Source: Neocallimastix lanati (nom. inval.) (Eukaryota > Neocallimastigomycota > Neocallimastigomycetes > Neocallimastigales > Neocallimastigaceae). From it: a DNA stretch of 64,000 nucleotides. The notes below the pieces were generated by a model, which saw only the letters and a list, made by a program, of their open reading frames with translations, searched no databases and was not told the DNA's origin. This document shows, piece after piece, positions 1 to 18,889 of the stretch. Every line of letters begins with the position of its first letter. Position 1 is the first letter of the stretch. The DNA lies in assembly GCA_016946835.1 (NCBI GenBank), contig JACVTC010000025.1:577501-641500 (forward strand), read 5' to 3'. Made by a program: the position numbers and the translations under genes.

Positions 1-1733
1 TATAATAAAATTATTTTTAATATAAAAAATATATATAATATAAATATATAAATTAATAATATGAAATAATTATTTGAAAAGTAAATTAATTTAATTTATT
101 AATTATTTAAATAAATAATACTATTTCAGTTTAACTTTTATTCTGTATATATATATTTATATATTTTTTAATATTTTCAGATGATTTATTCTTTATTTTT
201 TAATTTCAAATGAAATTTACATATTATATTTAAATTAACATTTCAAAATTACTTTTTTTTTTTTATTATATTATTTAAATTGATAATTAAAGTGAACTAT
301 TATTTAATATTAATATATTTCTTTTGTATTTATATTATTGTTTTACAATTCTTTTTGTTATTAAATTTCGAAATAAAAATTTAGGTTAAAAATAATAATA
401 ATAATAATAATTGTTTGCTTTGCAATATTAAATAACTATTATTATGAATATTGAAATTGATTGAGTTTATTAAAATTTTTTCTATAATTTTAATCAATAG
501 TTAAATTGGGATATTTCCTATTTAAATTAAAACTTTTTTTTCATTCATATGTTTAAATTATTCAACTTATCACATTAACTTATTTCCTTGATACTGAATA
601 ATTACCTTGAATAAATAAAACTGATATTTTGAAATTATAGATAAAAAATTTTTTTTTTTTTTTAAAAAAATTCTTCAATAAAAAAAAAAATAATAAAAAA
701 TTGATAATATATTATAAGAGTATTTATTTATATATAAATATATATATTTTTTAAATTAAAAATTCATTCAGAAGCCAATAGAATTTCAAGTGATAAAAAA
801 AAATTTTTTTTTTTTTTAAATTTTTTAATTTTTTGAAATTTTTTAAATTTCCTTTTAAAAAAAATATATTAATAAAAGTTTTAATTAATATTTCAAAAGG
901 AACTAAAAGACCTTTTTTGGTTGCCATCATGATCATTATTATTTTTTTTTATATAATAATGAAAAAATATATATATATTTCAAAAAGTTTAGATACATAA
1001 CAAAAAAAATTTTTTTTTAAATAGCTATAATAATTATTAATAAAATATTAATTAAAAAAAAAACTTTAAAATTAAACTCGTTAAATAACATATTAATAAT
1101 ATTTTAACAGACATGATAAAATATTAAAATTATTGAATAAAATTTTATTTATCATCCTAAAAAAGAAAATTATTATTTAAGTGAAAAACTTTTTTTTTCA
1201 TCAATTTCAAATTAGATAAATATTTTTGAAGTAAAAATTTTTTATTATAATTATTATTTAAAATATTTAGTATCACTATGAATATTAAATACTTTTTTTT
1301 TTCCTATTACAATAATGAACAGTGTTCTTAATGAAAATAAATTTTCGATGAGTATCTTATAATTTTATATCTATTCTAGTTAATATGTTGCTTTTTCTAA
1401 TATCATTATCATAATCCCTATTACAATTGATATGATTACCTATTAACCTTTTTTTTTTTTTTTTAATTCTTTGTTTTTTTTTTGACCTTTTATTAAAAAA
1501 AAATTTTTTTTTCTTTAATTATTGATGTATATCTATTGGAAATTTAGGTAAACTTTAAAAAAATTTGAATATATTACAAATATTTTTTTTTTACTGTAGT
1601 TATATGTAATTTTTGTTTTTAAGGATAATTACTTCATTAATTTGATATAAATGTAGCATATTATTATAATAAATTTTTTCTCCTTTTAGTCTTGATTTTT
1701 TTTTTTTTTTTTTTTTTTTATTTTAGTTCTTTG

Positions 1734-1770
<37 letters not shown>

Positions 1771-2410
1771 AACTATATTTAATTGTATGCGTATTAAAAA
1801 AAAATTACTTGAAAATAAAATAGGGTTAGTAAAAATGTGTAATAGACATATAATTATAATAAAAATTTTCAAAAATAATTTTTTTTTTAATGCAATTTAA
1901 CGGTATGCATTACAAAACTCCTTTCAAATCAAAAAAAAAAAAAAAAAAAATATTATCAAATAATTCAATTTCAGCTGAATTTCTCCAATGAAGAAGAAGC
2001 TTTTATATTTAAAGAAGTTTAGTAATAAAGATTTTTCTTTGCCATATTAATAAGACAGTTAGACAGTTGACCCTTATGATATATGAAGAAGTTTTTTTTT
2101 TTACAGTATTGTTCAATAATTAACATAAGAAAACTATTTATGATTAATCCATTTTTTGGTTAGATAATCATTTATATTTAATTAATTACATGACTATGAA
2201 ATTTTATTAAGATATTCTTATTTAGATACCTCTCTTTTTCACTATCTAATTGTCATTGATAAAGTTAAAAATTCTTTTTTTCAATCAAAAAGAAAATATA
2301 AATAAAAAAAAATTTTTTTTTTTATAACCTAAACTTTACTAAATATTGAAGAACAAAAGAATTTTTTTTACTAACTTTACTTCTAAATAATTCAAAACTA
2401 AAAAAGGTTT
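1..2410. other. AT-rich intergenic DNA without a recognisable gene
   Basis: This stretch is almost entirely A/T with long homopolymers. Two small things stand out. A 61-codon minus-strand ORF at 751-936 begins MIMMATKKGLLVPFE but decays into Lys/Phe runs over A/T tracts. Near 1975-2022 a TTTCAG is followed on the plus strand by an open stretch reading LNFSNEEEAFIFKEV and then a stop, which resembles a terminal exon; no partner exon was found. Neither is supported as a gene. Confidence 0.4.
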
Positions 2411-2417
2411 TTTTTTT

Positions 2418-3420
2418 TTAGACTAGGAAGAAAATACACTTCCGGTGCTTTATTAAATAAATGATTATATTTTTATGTATTACATTTAAAAAAAAAAAAA
2501 TACATTATTTAAATTAAAAATAAATATAAAATATACATAAAAGATTAAGTAAAACAAAAAAAAAAATATAATAAATTAATTAAAAAAAAAAAAAAAAAAA
2601 GCGAAAAAAATTTTTTAATTAATCATAGAAAATTTAATGTAATATAGAATAAAAATAAGTTCATAAATTAAAAAAAAAATTTCAGTATGATGTATACTGT
2701 GATGTATTCTATTGTTTTCACTATCACTAAAATTAGTATTTCTATTTTCACTATTAATAATTCTACTATTACGAACAATATTATTTCTATTGTTATTATT
2801 ATTAATATTATATATTTCGTTACTACTATCAGAATCTGTACTTGATTCTACATTATTCATATCTGTGATAACAGTGTTTAAATTACCACTTGATATTGGA
2901 CAATATTTAGAAATTATAAAAATTTTTCAATAAAGAACTTCAATATCCTTAAAATATTTCTTATAAATCCTTTATTCATTCTATATTTAAGAGATTCTAT
3001 TCGCGATAATTTTTGCTCTAATTTTTAAATCATTATTGACAAGAATGATGTCACAATAGTTATTATAATCGGATGGATCGCCCTTTTTATGAATAGAAAC
3101 CATCGATGCCCTATTCCATGATTTTTGGAAAATCACCATTCCAAATACGATTAATTAAGTTTTTAAGATATTTAAAACCAGATGAAATAATACTATTATT
3201 TTCACTAATATCTTGGTTAATTTCCTGTTCTTGTTGCCTTGAATTTCCAAAATTCTTTAGTGCATCAGAATTTTTCAAGAAATCTTTAAAAAGACTATGA
3301 CCTGAAGAATCCGACCCTAAGAATTTATAATGAGAATGCCAAGCTTTTAATTTTTCATCTGTAGAAGAAAGAAGTTCATTCTAATGTGGTGTATTTGAAC
3401 CAAAAAAAAAAAAAAAGAAA
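2418..3420 (-). mobile_element. LINE remnant A (N-terminal part of the reverse transcriptase and 3' tail)
   Basis: On the minus strand, from about 3390 down to 2935, a decayed non-LTR reverse transcriptase reads LKAWHSHYKFLGSDSSG, then LINRIWNGDFPK. After a one-base frameshift it continues SWNRASMVSIHKKGDPSDYN and NNDLKIRAKIIANRIE. The W...(I/V)..I.KKGDP..Y.NY motif is typical of the fingers region of LINE-type RTs. At least one stop and one frameshift make it non-functional. The lower part (2615-2860) holds an Asn/Ser-rich reading frame with SSTDSDSSNEIYN. The end near 2418-2640 is shared with 35706-36210 and partly with 19100-19250, so it probably marks the 3' end of the family. Family identity comes from motif recall, not a search. 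Confidence 0.75.
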
Positions 3421-3424
3421 AAAG

Positions 3425-4050
3425 GTACTTAAAAATTTCGATCGTTCATATACAATATGAGCAAAATGGATAATCAAAATATCCAATGAATAAATAAATA
3501 TCTTAACAAAATAAAATTTATTGCTTTACAAAAAAATAAATAAATAAATAAATATATAAATTAAAAAAAAAAACTCTTTTATTACATACACTTTCATTTG
3601 TCTAACTTTTTTAAAATATATATAACTATTTCTTTAAACCTCAAATACACGTATTCTTTTAATAAATAACTTTTTTATCAAATTAATAAATAAATAAATA
3701 ATACATAACGTAAAACACAACAAATTAAATTAACACATATATTTTACTTCTAATTTTCATTTTTTTACTATAAATTTTTATTTTTACCTTATTTTATTTT
3801 ACATTTTTATATTTTTATTTTTATTTTTAATTTTTATTTCTTTTCTTTATTACATTCATATTTTTTAATTATACATAATATTTATTTATATATATAGATT
3901 CTTTTATTTAAATAAAAATTTTATTAATAAATGCTATATTATCTAGGCTCCTACCTAAAAAAAAAATAAAATATAAATATATTTATTAGTTTATATTATA
4001 TATTTACTATTTTTATTTATATACATTTATTAAATATTTTTTTAAAAAAT
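3425..4050. other. AT-rich intergenic DNA
   Basis: This stretch is A/T-rich with poly-A, TAAA and TTTA tracts. I see no exon or RNA gene in it. Confidence 0.4.
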
Positions 4051-4137
4051 CGTCAGTAGTTGTGGATTATTTGTCTCATTGGGGCGCGACCCCCTCTGAA
4101 GTAGCAAATATTTTTTTTGTACATCATTCTAATTTTT
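4051..4137 (+). repeat. GC-rich duplicated element, copy 1
   Basis: A GC-rich block of about 87 bp sits in nearly pure A/T. Its core, from ATTATTTG to AGCAAATA, is 45 bases identical to copy 2 at 4385-4472. The core contains GGGG-CGCGA-CCCC, which can form a small hairpin, flanked by TATTTG and CAAATA, which can pair as an outer stem. Read as protein it gives YLSHWGATPSEVANI followed by FFVHHSNF. It could be a fragment of an unrecognised transposon protein or a structured RNA or DNA element. I cannot assign it. Confidence 0.6.
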
Positions 4138-4384
4138 TAAAAAAAAAAATATTTATTAAATATTTTTATTTAAAGTTTTTATTAATTTTTACCTTTTGAA
4201 ACTATCATTAAAAAAAAAAGAATTTTATTTTAATTCTTTCATTGTTCTTGATTCAAATCTTCCATTATCTTTTACCTATTAATTTTTTTAAAATAAAAAA
4301 AAAATTGATTAGAATTTCATTCTTTACTAATTTATTTTATGAATAAAAAATTTTAAACATTATATATTTCATATTTTAAAAATT

Positions 4385-4472
4385 CGTCAGTAATTGTGGT
4401 ATTATTTGTCTCATTGGGGCGCGACCCCCTCTGAAGTAGCAAATATAATTTTGAACATCATTCTGAATTTTT
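4385..4472 (+). repeat. GC-rich duplicated element, copy 2
   Basis: This is the second copy of the 4051-4137 block, 334 bp downstream in the same orientation. The core is identical. The 5' flank (CGTCAGTAATTGTGG) has one substitution, and one base is inserted before the core, so the reading frame upstream is not conserved although the frame through YLSHWGATPSEVANI is. The downstream ACATCATTCTGAATTTTT is also shared. A translated extension in this copy runs on into A/T-rich sequence and is probably fortuitous. Confidence 0.6.
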
Positions 4473-4479
4473 ATTTAAA

Positions 4480-5535
<1,056 letters not shown>

Positions 5536-6781
5536 TTGTCATTATTATTATTATTAATTTCATCTTACAGCAGAAAAAAAAATGTTTAATGAATTTCATA
5601 TAAAAATTAATAAAATACATAACTTTTAAAAAGTTATATAATTTTACTATTAAAGATTCATTTATATATGTAATTTTTTATATATATAATTTTTTTCTTT
5701 TAACTTTAAAAATGATGATTTTTTTTTTATAATTAATTATATATTTATGTTACTGTATAACTAAAAATGTCTTTAATTATATAATATTTAATAATTTAGA
5801 AAAATGAAGTTCTACTTCTTTCTTTCTATCTAATGATTAAAACTTATTTAATCAGTTTAAGTACTATTTTTTATTTAAAAAGCAATTATTATATAAATAT
5901 AATAAAAAAAAAAAAAATTAAAAAAAATAAAAATAAAAAATTAAAAAATTAAATATCTTTCAAATTTAATTTGTTTTGTTGTTGTTTCTATTTCTGAATA
6001 AAAAAAAAATTTTTTTTTCTTTTTTTTTTTTTAATTATATTATATTTATTTATTATATATATATATATATATTATTTTTATTTTTTATATTTTATTTTTT
6101 TTTATATATTTTATGTTTTGCTTTGTTTTGTTTTTGTTTTTAAAAATTTTTTTTTTTTTTTGAATTTTGAATTTTGAATTTTGGTATGAAGAAATAAATC
6201 TAAATTAATAAGAAAAGGCAAACTTTAAAAATAATAATTATTAAAAAAATTTTTAAATAAAATTTTTTTTATATTAAAACTTTAAAAACTAATTTTGCAA
6301 AGCAGTAAATTTTTCATTTTCTAAATAATACAAAAATAATAATAGTTAAAAAAAAAAAAAAAAAACAATATTATTAAATATATTGAATAACACCTTGACA
6401 TATTAATTTATTATTACCTCTTTTAATTAATATAATATTCAATTAAGATAAAAAAAATATATTAGGATTCAATTCGTTATTCATTAAAGCAACTTATATT
6501 TGTGCTTTATTTTACTAATATTTATACCATTAATTTATTAATATGTCATATATATAATATCAATAAATAATTATTTATATATAAAAGAGAATAATAAGTT
6601 TATATTATCTAATATATTTTTTGTAAGAATTATTCTTAAAAAAAAAAAAAAAAAAAAAATAGAATATATAAAGTTAGATATACAATATATCCATTATAAA
6701 ATTAATTCATCAAGTTAAAAATAAAACTTTACTAATAAAAATATTAAAAAAAAAAAAAAAAAAAAAAAAGGAAAAGTAACA
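5536..6781. other. AT-rich upstream region of the ODAD4-like gene
   Basis: A/T-rich DNA with poly-A and poly-T tracts and no coding signal. The last part, ending in a run of A's just before the ATG, is presumably the promoter and 5' leader of the downstream TPR gene. I recognise no specific factor site. Confidence 0.35.
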
Positions 6782-13121
<6,340 letters not shown>

Positions 13122-13193
13122 AAAGAAACAAAAAATATTACCGAAAATAAAGAAAATATAACTGAAAATTTATCTGAAAAACCAACCGAATAA
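13122..13193 (+). other. In-frame coding-like extension past the ODAD4-like stop codon
   Basis: After the TAA at 13119-13121 the same frame stays open for 23 codons, reading KETKNITENKENITENL and then SEKPTE before a second TAA. The composition (alternating T/N-E, ITE units) is the same as the tail just before the stop. This suggests that the first TAA is a recent nonsense change or allele, a sequencing error, or a readthrough site. Confidence 0.6.
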
Positions 13194-14321
13194 GTTTTAA
13201 TTAAATATAAAAATAAAAATAAAAAAAAATAAAAAAAAAAACATTAATTATAATAATAATTATAATTATAATATTCTATTAAATTTATATTATAAATTCA
13301 ATTAAACATTATTCATTAAATTTCTTATATAAAATAATATTTACAAACTTAAACCCAAATTCAAGTAAATAAAAAAAATAAAGTAAAATTATAAAAAAAA
13401 AAAAAAATTGTTACATTTTAGTTTAATTATTATATTAAAATTACATTTAGTTATTAATTAAAATAAAAAAGAAAAAATAAAAGAAAAAATTTATATAAAT
13501 TATTTATATATAAAAAAAATATATTACTGAGAGAAAGAAAAAAAATAATGTAAATATTAAAAAATAGATTATGTAGATAATAATATTATTATTGCTACTA
13601 ATAAAAAAAATAAAAAAAAAATAAAAAAAATAAAAAAAAATAAAAAAAATAAAAAAAAAATAAAAAAAATAAAAAAAAAAATGAAAATAAGAATTAAAAT
13701 TTAATAAATATATTTTACATTATATAATATAATAATAATAATAATGATATAATTATTATTAAATATTAAGAAATTAAATAATATACACTTATTTTTTTAT
13801 ATAAATAAATTATATATATGAGTTAATTACATTTTACATACTAAACACATTAGAAATTATATAGAGAAAGAGATATATATATGGTTAATAAATAATAAAT
13901 ATACAATCTAAATAATTTATAAAAATTATTAAATATTTAAAAATAATTAATCATTTAGTTTTAAAAAAAAAAAAAAACAAGCAAATTAAAAAGGAATAGC
14001 CATTAATTATAAATAAGACAATATGGTAACAACTAATCTCTATGAGATTCAATTTCAACAGATTGGTTATTAAGAAGAATAATTATTATCATTAAGGTTG
14101 ATAATTTTGAAGGACTAGGATTAGTACTTTTTCTTTTTTTCTCTCTTTTTTTCTCTTTTTTTTTTTTATTTTTATTTTTTTTTTATATATTTTTTTTGTC
14201 CTAGTAATGCAATGTTTTAGTATATGAAGGTTGTTTTTTTTTTCAATTTTTATAATTATTTTATAATTTAAAAAAAAGTAGCTCAAAGGGAGCTTATGTT
14301 CTATCGCAATGAAAAACCGTC

Positions 14322-14370
<49 letters not shown>

Positions 14371-14590
14371 TGATTCAGTACTAATTTTTCCACATGTTTT
14401 ATTAAACTATTTCATCTTGGTATGCCTGGTAAAAAGTTTTAATTTCTTCTTTAATCTATATTTATCTTCTTAAACTCATACTCATGTTTTTTTTTTTTTT
14501 TTTAAAAAATATGATTTTAGACGACATTAATAATCGTCATCTCCTATTATATTTATCAATAATGTTTTAATTAGCATAGTTTCAGTATTG
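13194..14590. other. Intergenic DNA downstream of the ODAD4-like gene
   Basis: A/T-rich sequence with an imperfect AAAATAAAAAA tract near 13600-13680. The stretch 14030-14110 is loosely similar to 15545-15630 (shared GAGATTCAATTT context) and may be the edge of the retrotransposon-rich region. No gene is visible. Confidence 0.35.
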
Positions 14591-14599
14591 GAAATAAAA

Positions 14600-14977
14600 A
14601 TAAAAATAAAGTGGAAGGTTTTTTTTTGTAATTATTGTTTTAATTACTCCCTGTGAAAACAAAGCAAAATTACTACCTTTATCATGTTTTTAGATGAACT
14701 ATCAAGAATAAAATATTATTTGGAATAAAAATAAATGGTCAACTATGTTATTTAAACCTTTTATCTTTGTTCATTCCCGATCTTATGAAATTCCTACTTT
14801 CTTTTCTTTGGTATATATTCTATTCATAAGGTTTTATGCTATACTTGATGTTGGAATTTCATTCATTGATGATTTAATTTATCACCTCAAACAATTATAT
14901 TTAATATGTAATCCAAAAAAAAAATTATATGTATTTTCATTTTTCAATTTTCTTATTAACAGCAAGGACCCTTTAAC

Positions 14978-15010
<33 letters not shown>

Positions 15011-15050
15011 TTCAATATTATATATAGGTTAAGCACAATTATTTTTCCCT
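14600..15050 (+). mobile_element. Probable retroelement protein fragment (plus strand)
   Basis: A plus-strand open stretch reads WSTMLFKPFIFVHSRSYEIP, FFSLVYILFIRFY, then DVGISFIDDLIYHLKQLY before collapsing into A/T tracts. Base composition is less A/T-rich than the flanks, and the stretch sits at the start of a region full of LINE remnants. I do not recognise the domain. Placing it in a retroelement rests only on context, and its plus orientation differs from the LINE pieces that follow. Confidence 0.3.
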
Positions 15051-15148
15051 ATTACCTAATTTCAATAAAAATCAATTTAAGAATATCCAATCTTTTAATT
15101 AATATGGGTATTGGTTCATCTCATAACTTCAAAAAAAAAAAAAAAAGA

Positions 15149-15240
15149 ACAATCAAATATCTAATGAATAAAAGGTCAAATTACTTCTATCACACAATTA
15201 TTTGGATAATATCTGAAAAGGAAATAATTATTTGTTGTAA
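15149..15240 (+). repeat. Dispersed ~92-bp repeat, copy 1
   Basis: This block is nearly identical to 18752-18843 (same orientation, a few substitutions and a 2-base indel). Both begin just after a poly-A tract (about 16 A's here, about 27 before copy 2) and contain TCTAATGAATAAAAGGTCAA and TTGGATAATATCTGAAAAGG. A poly-A start in both copies suggests that the junction is the end of a retroposed element. Confidence 0.75.
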
Positions 15241-15439
15241 TTTTATAATTTTAGGTATCAATAAAAATACTATGTTCTTTTATTCACATCAAAAAAAAAT
15301 ATATATTAAAATAAAATTTAATAAAAAAAAAAAAAAAAAAGTTAACTCAATTACAATGAATATAAAGAGAAAAATTTTAAAAAAAAATTATTATAATGAT
15401 ATTATGATGATATTATGATATGAATAGAGAGATCATTTC

Positions 15440-16325
15440 TACTAAAAAAATAAATATTTAATAAAATAAAACAAAAGAAAGTAGCCTCTGTAAAAAGTAA
15501 TTTGTGTGGAAACCATTAAACTCCCCCTCCAACAAAGAGAGAAATATTATCATGGAGATTCAATTTTCCATAGATTCGTTATGTATAGAACAATTATTAC
15601 TATTTTTATGTAAAGATTGTATTAGGAGGAGCTAGTAATAGAGAGTAGAGGTTCTTCTTTTGTCATATCGTTTTGACATGGACTCTTTTTGTTGTGAAAG
15701 GTCTTTTTTTTTTTCAATACCAATCAAAGAGTGACTCAAGAGTTACTAATGAAGTTATAATTCTGGGTAAGGTAATCCGTGAAGCTAACTATATATGGAG
15801 CATTAGATCCAGAACTCTTTTAATAGAAGTTATTTTAAAATATCTTTTTTTCCCCAGTATGAAATTGTAACTCATTTAAAGGTAAAATTCCAACATGAAG
15901 AAACATAAAAAATATATATAGAAATATTTTATTAATATATTGTCTTCTTCTCTCCTCGAACCCACGGATAAAATGTCAAATACAGCGTTTCCACCAAAAA
16001 GGATACACAGTTCCAAAAAATTAATATTATTTTCATAGTTAATTTCAGATACATCAGAAAGGTTCATCATTTTCTTTTCTGAAATTAAAGAAAAGTTAAG
16101 GAAGAAATCCTCTACAAAGGGTATGAATTGAAGCCTAAATTCTTTGAATTTAGTACAAGAAATAACCCAAAATATAAAATAAGGAATAATAAGAATACAA
16201 CATGGACAGCATGTTGGGAAATTTTCTTTAGCAATTTTATTTTTAATATTCATATTCACATCAAATTTAAATCCACATTTAATTCGTCCAATCCAAAAAA
16301 AAAAAAAAAAAATCTCAGTGAGAAC
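15440..16325 (-). mobile_element. LINE remnant B, distal part
   Basis: Parts of this stretch match the better-preserved copy at 36540-36850 in the same orientation. Shared landmarks on the plus strand are the AGTNACTCAAGAG motif near 15731, the ATTGNA(G)CTCAT..AAAG..AAATTCCA block near 15865, and an AAGTTAAGGAA block near 16092. Minus-strand reading frames (for example YENNINFLELCILFGGNAVF) are interrupted, so it is dead. I infer that it belongs with the RT fragment immediately above it. Confidence 0.5.
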
Positions 16326-18140
16326 TAAGGATATTTAAGAGAGAGTTGATGATTTAATTTTTTTTTAAAACTAAATTTATACTTCTTATAATTCATTGAT
16401 CTGATAGCTGATTTGTTGGTGAAAAAGTCATTTTCCAAATAGATTTTTCTAATTAAAGCAGGAGGTTTATCTTTAATAGTTTTATTATTAGAGATTTTTT
16501 CGACCATGAGCAGTACGATAACGTTGGAATATTGTTAACTAAATCAGCTATAATGCAAGAAGAGTTTTTCCATTTATTAAACCAACGAATCATGGCATTA
16601 TCACAAAAACAAGTAATTGATGGTATACACAATTCTTTAGACATGTTGAATAAGGAGGTGTTGGATTTTAAATTTTTAAAACCGGAACTCCAAAACATAC
16701 CACGATTAAAGGCTGATTGTGCTTTTTTTTTTGTGTATGATTTATTTGAGCCAAGTAATGGAGCATAGTAGAGAACCGTACTAAGAACGAATGATATTAA
16801 GATTTGAAATTTAAAATAATATGGTATATTTTTATTGGTTAAAAAACGAAAGAAAGAGTTAATGTATAGTTGATTTTTGTATTCATTTTGAAAATAATAG
16901 ATTTTAATTCTAGAGATTCATCGAATGATATTCCTAAGGTAGGTGTATTGATTAGACTTCGGTAAAGAATGTATACCAAGATAGAAGGTTGGATCTTGGT
17001 AATTCCTTGGTTTAATGAAAAACTTTGGTTTAACAACAAAGGTGGTTCATTTATCAATCAATTCCAAATGTCATTTCATTTTTAATACTCCAATTGAAAA
17101 CGCTATTTAAAAGATTCTTTAATTTAGTTTTGTCTAGAGTAATAAGTACAATGTCATCAGCAAAGAGACCACCACAGTATCTTTTAACTTCATTACCATT
17201 TGTTTTAATAATTACACCATAATTGTTACAGTTATCAAGTACATTATTGATAAAGATATTAAATAATATAGAAGAAAGGGGACAACCTTGCCGAACACCA
17301 CGATGAATCGGGAATTCTTCTGACAATTGACCATTAAAAACCGCACGGGCTTTAGATGTAATATATAAATTAGTTAAGAATTCATAGCATTTACCACATA
17401 ATCTCATTTTATAAAGTTTCATTAAAAAAAATATTAAAAACTGGTTTGGAATCGTAAGTTTTTTTATAAGATTAAGAAAAGCTAGATAAATGAAATCACC
17501 TTTAATAGATCTTCCTTGAAAGATTTCAAAGAAGATCTATTAAAGGTGATTTATATTGATATAGGAATAGATATTTAGGGTGGCAGAAAGTACTTTTTCC
17601 AGCTTCTTGAAGACATATACTAATGGGTTTAAAGATGGAATTAAAATGGGTTAAACCAACACGTTTCTCCGAGTTCCATCCGTTAATATTTTAGCTATTA
17701 CAGAAATTGAAGAAATGATTATTCAATGAGGGATTAACATACAGAATTTCATTGGACATAGGTATCGTAGGTTCAGAGCAATACATTTTCCTTTCACTAT
17801 CAATTTTACTAAAGGTTCGAATCTTTGAAACAATTTTTCAATTAATTTTATCAATAGGAAGGTGATTGGTAATCATAAAAATTACTTTAAAATAGTCATA
17901 ATTATCATCTTAGTTAACTCTTATGGCGAAATAGTTTTTTCCGTATTGATATAGTGTTTTTTAACAATTCCATGGATGATGTCGTTACAATTTGAAATTT
18001 TACTTACAAAGAACTTCCCTTTTTCTGGTCTCAAACCAAGATTCTAACCCATGAATGAAAACTAATACAAATTTTTCATTCTTTAGTCTAAAGAGCCTTA
18101 AACCTCTCAGGATTGAATGGGAGTTGTTGGATGAAGACGA
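16325..18140 (-). mobile_element. LINE remnant B: reverse transcriptase palm, thumb and C-terminal region
   Basis: The clearest RT in the window. On the minus strand, 17422-17054 reads LCGKCYEFLTNLYITSKARA, then IHRGVRQGCPLSSILFNIFI and GLFADDIVLI. The RQGCPLS motif and the FADD box (the catalytic YxDD/FADD Asp pair) identify a non-LTR RT palm. Frameshifted continuations follow: FYLGIHSLPKSNQYTYL, GISFDESLELK, MFWSSGFKNLKSNTSLFNMS and ELCIPSITCFCDNAMI. Upstream (17420-18140) the finger region is badly decayed. Multiple stops and frameshifts make it inactive. It contains a local inverted duplication at 17493-17552. Confidence 0.85.
17493..17552. repeat. Perfect 22-bp inverted repeat inside the RT remnant
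   Basis: Arms 17493-17514 and 17531-17552 (AAATCACCTTTAATAGATCT.. and its reverse complement) flank a 16-base spacer. Both arms correspond to the RT segment that reads GRSIKGDF on the minus strand, so one arm appears to be an inverted copy of coding sequence, not an ancestral hairpin. Confidence 0.85.
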
Positions 18141-18144
18141 CATA

Positions 18145-18289
18145 TTCCAGGTAAATATATATATAAAAGTATAAAAAATATAAAATATGAAAATATAAAA
18201 AAAAGAAAAAGTAAATAAATAAAATAAATAAGATGTATAGATAAATTGAAAATTAGTAAATTGTTATAAAATAAGGGATATATAATTAT

Positions 18290-18324
<35 letters not shown>

Positions 18325-18714
18325 CATATGTAGTTAATAGTATTCTTGAATGTCTAATTGGTTTCTTTTAAGGTTAATAAAATTATTTAATTATTTCTTT
18401 AATCCTTTTGTTTATCATTTATTTTATAGTTAGCTAAAATTATTTAAATTCAAATCCTTAGTAATATCTTTGATTTCTAAATTTTTAATCATAAGCTAAA
18501 ACTAAAATATCATATGAAAATAATTGAAAAACAATGGTAAGTTAGTAAAGAATAATAATCATCCAAACAATGTTATAACTTAAAACTTATACATGAGGTG
18601 GAATAAACTAATTCCTACATGGATAATAATTTGTACTATAATTACATGGATGAAAAAATTTTATGATAAATCCCATTAAAGTATAATACATATTATGTTC
18701 TTACGTGAAGAAAA

Positions 18715-18749
<35 letters not shown>

Positions 18750-18750
18750 A
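18145..18750. other. AT-rich spacer between retroelement remnants
   Basis: Contains an (AT)n run near 18296-18322 and a poly-A tract of about 27 bases before 18748. No coding signal is recognised. Confidence 0.35.
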
Positions 18751-18751
18751 A

Positions 18752-18843
18752 ACAATTAAATATCTAATGAATAAAAGGTCAAAAATTACTTCTATCACAC
18801 AACTATTTGGATAATATCTGAAAAGGAAATAATTATTTGTTGT
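18752..18843 (+). repeat. Dispersed ~92-bp repeat, copy 2
   Basis: Second copy of the 15149-15240 block, again just after a poly-A tract. It differs by a few substitutions and a 2-base insertion. Confidence 0.75.
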
Positions 18844-18889
18844 TAAATTAAAAAAATCATTTAAGATAATTAATATCAAATACAAAACC

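Noticed and set aside
17805-17825. B-box-like GGTTCGAATC suggesting a tRNA
   Set aside because: No matching A box or cloverleaf; the site is antisense to decayed RT sequence.
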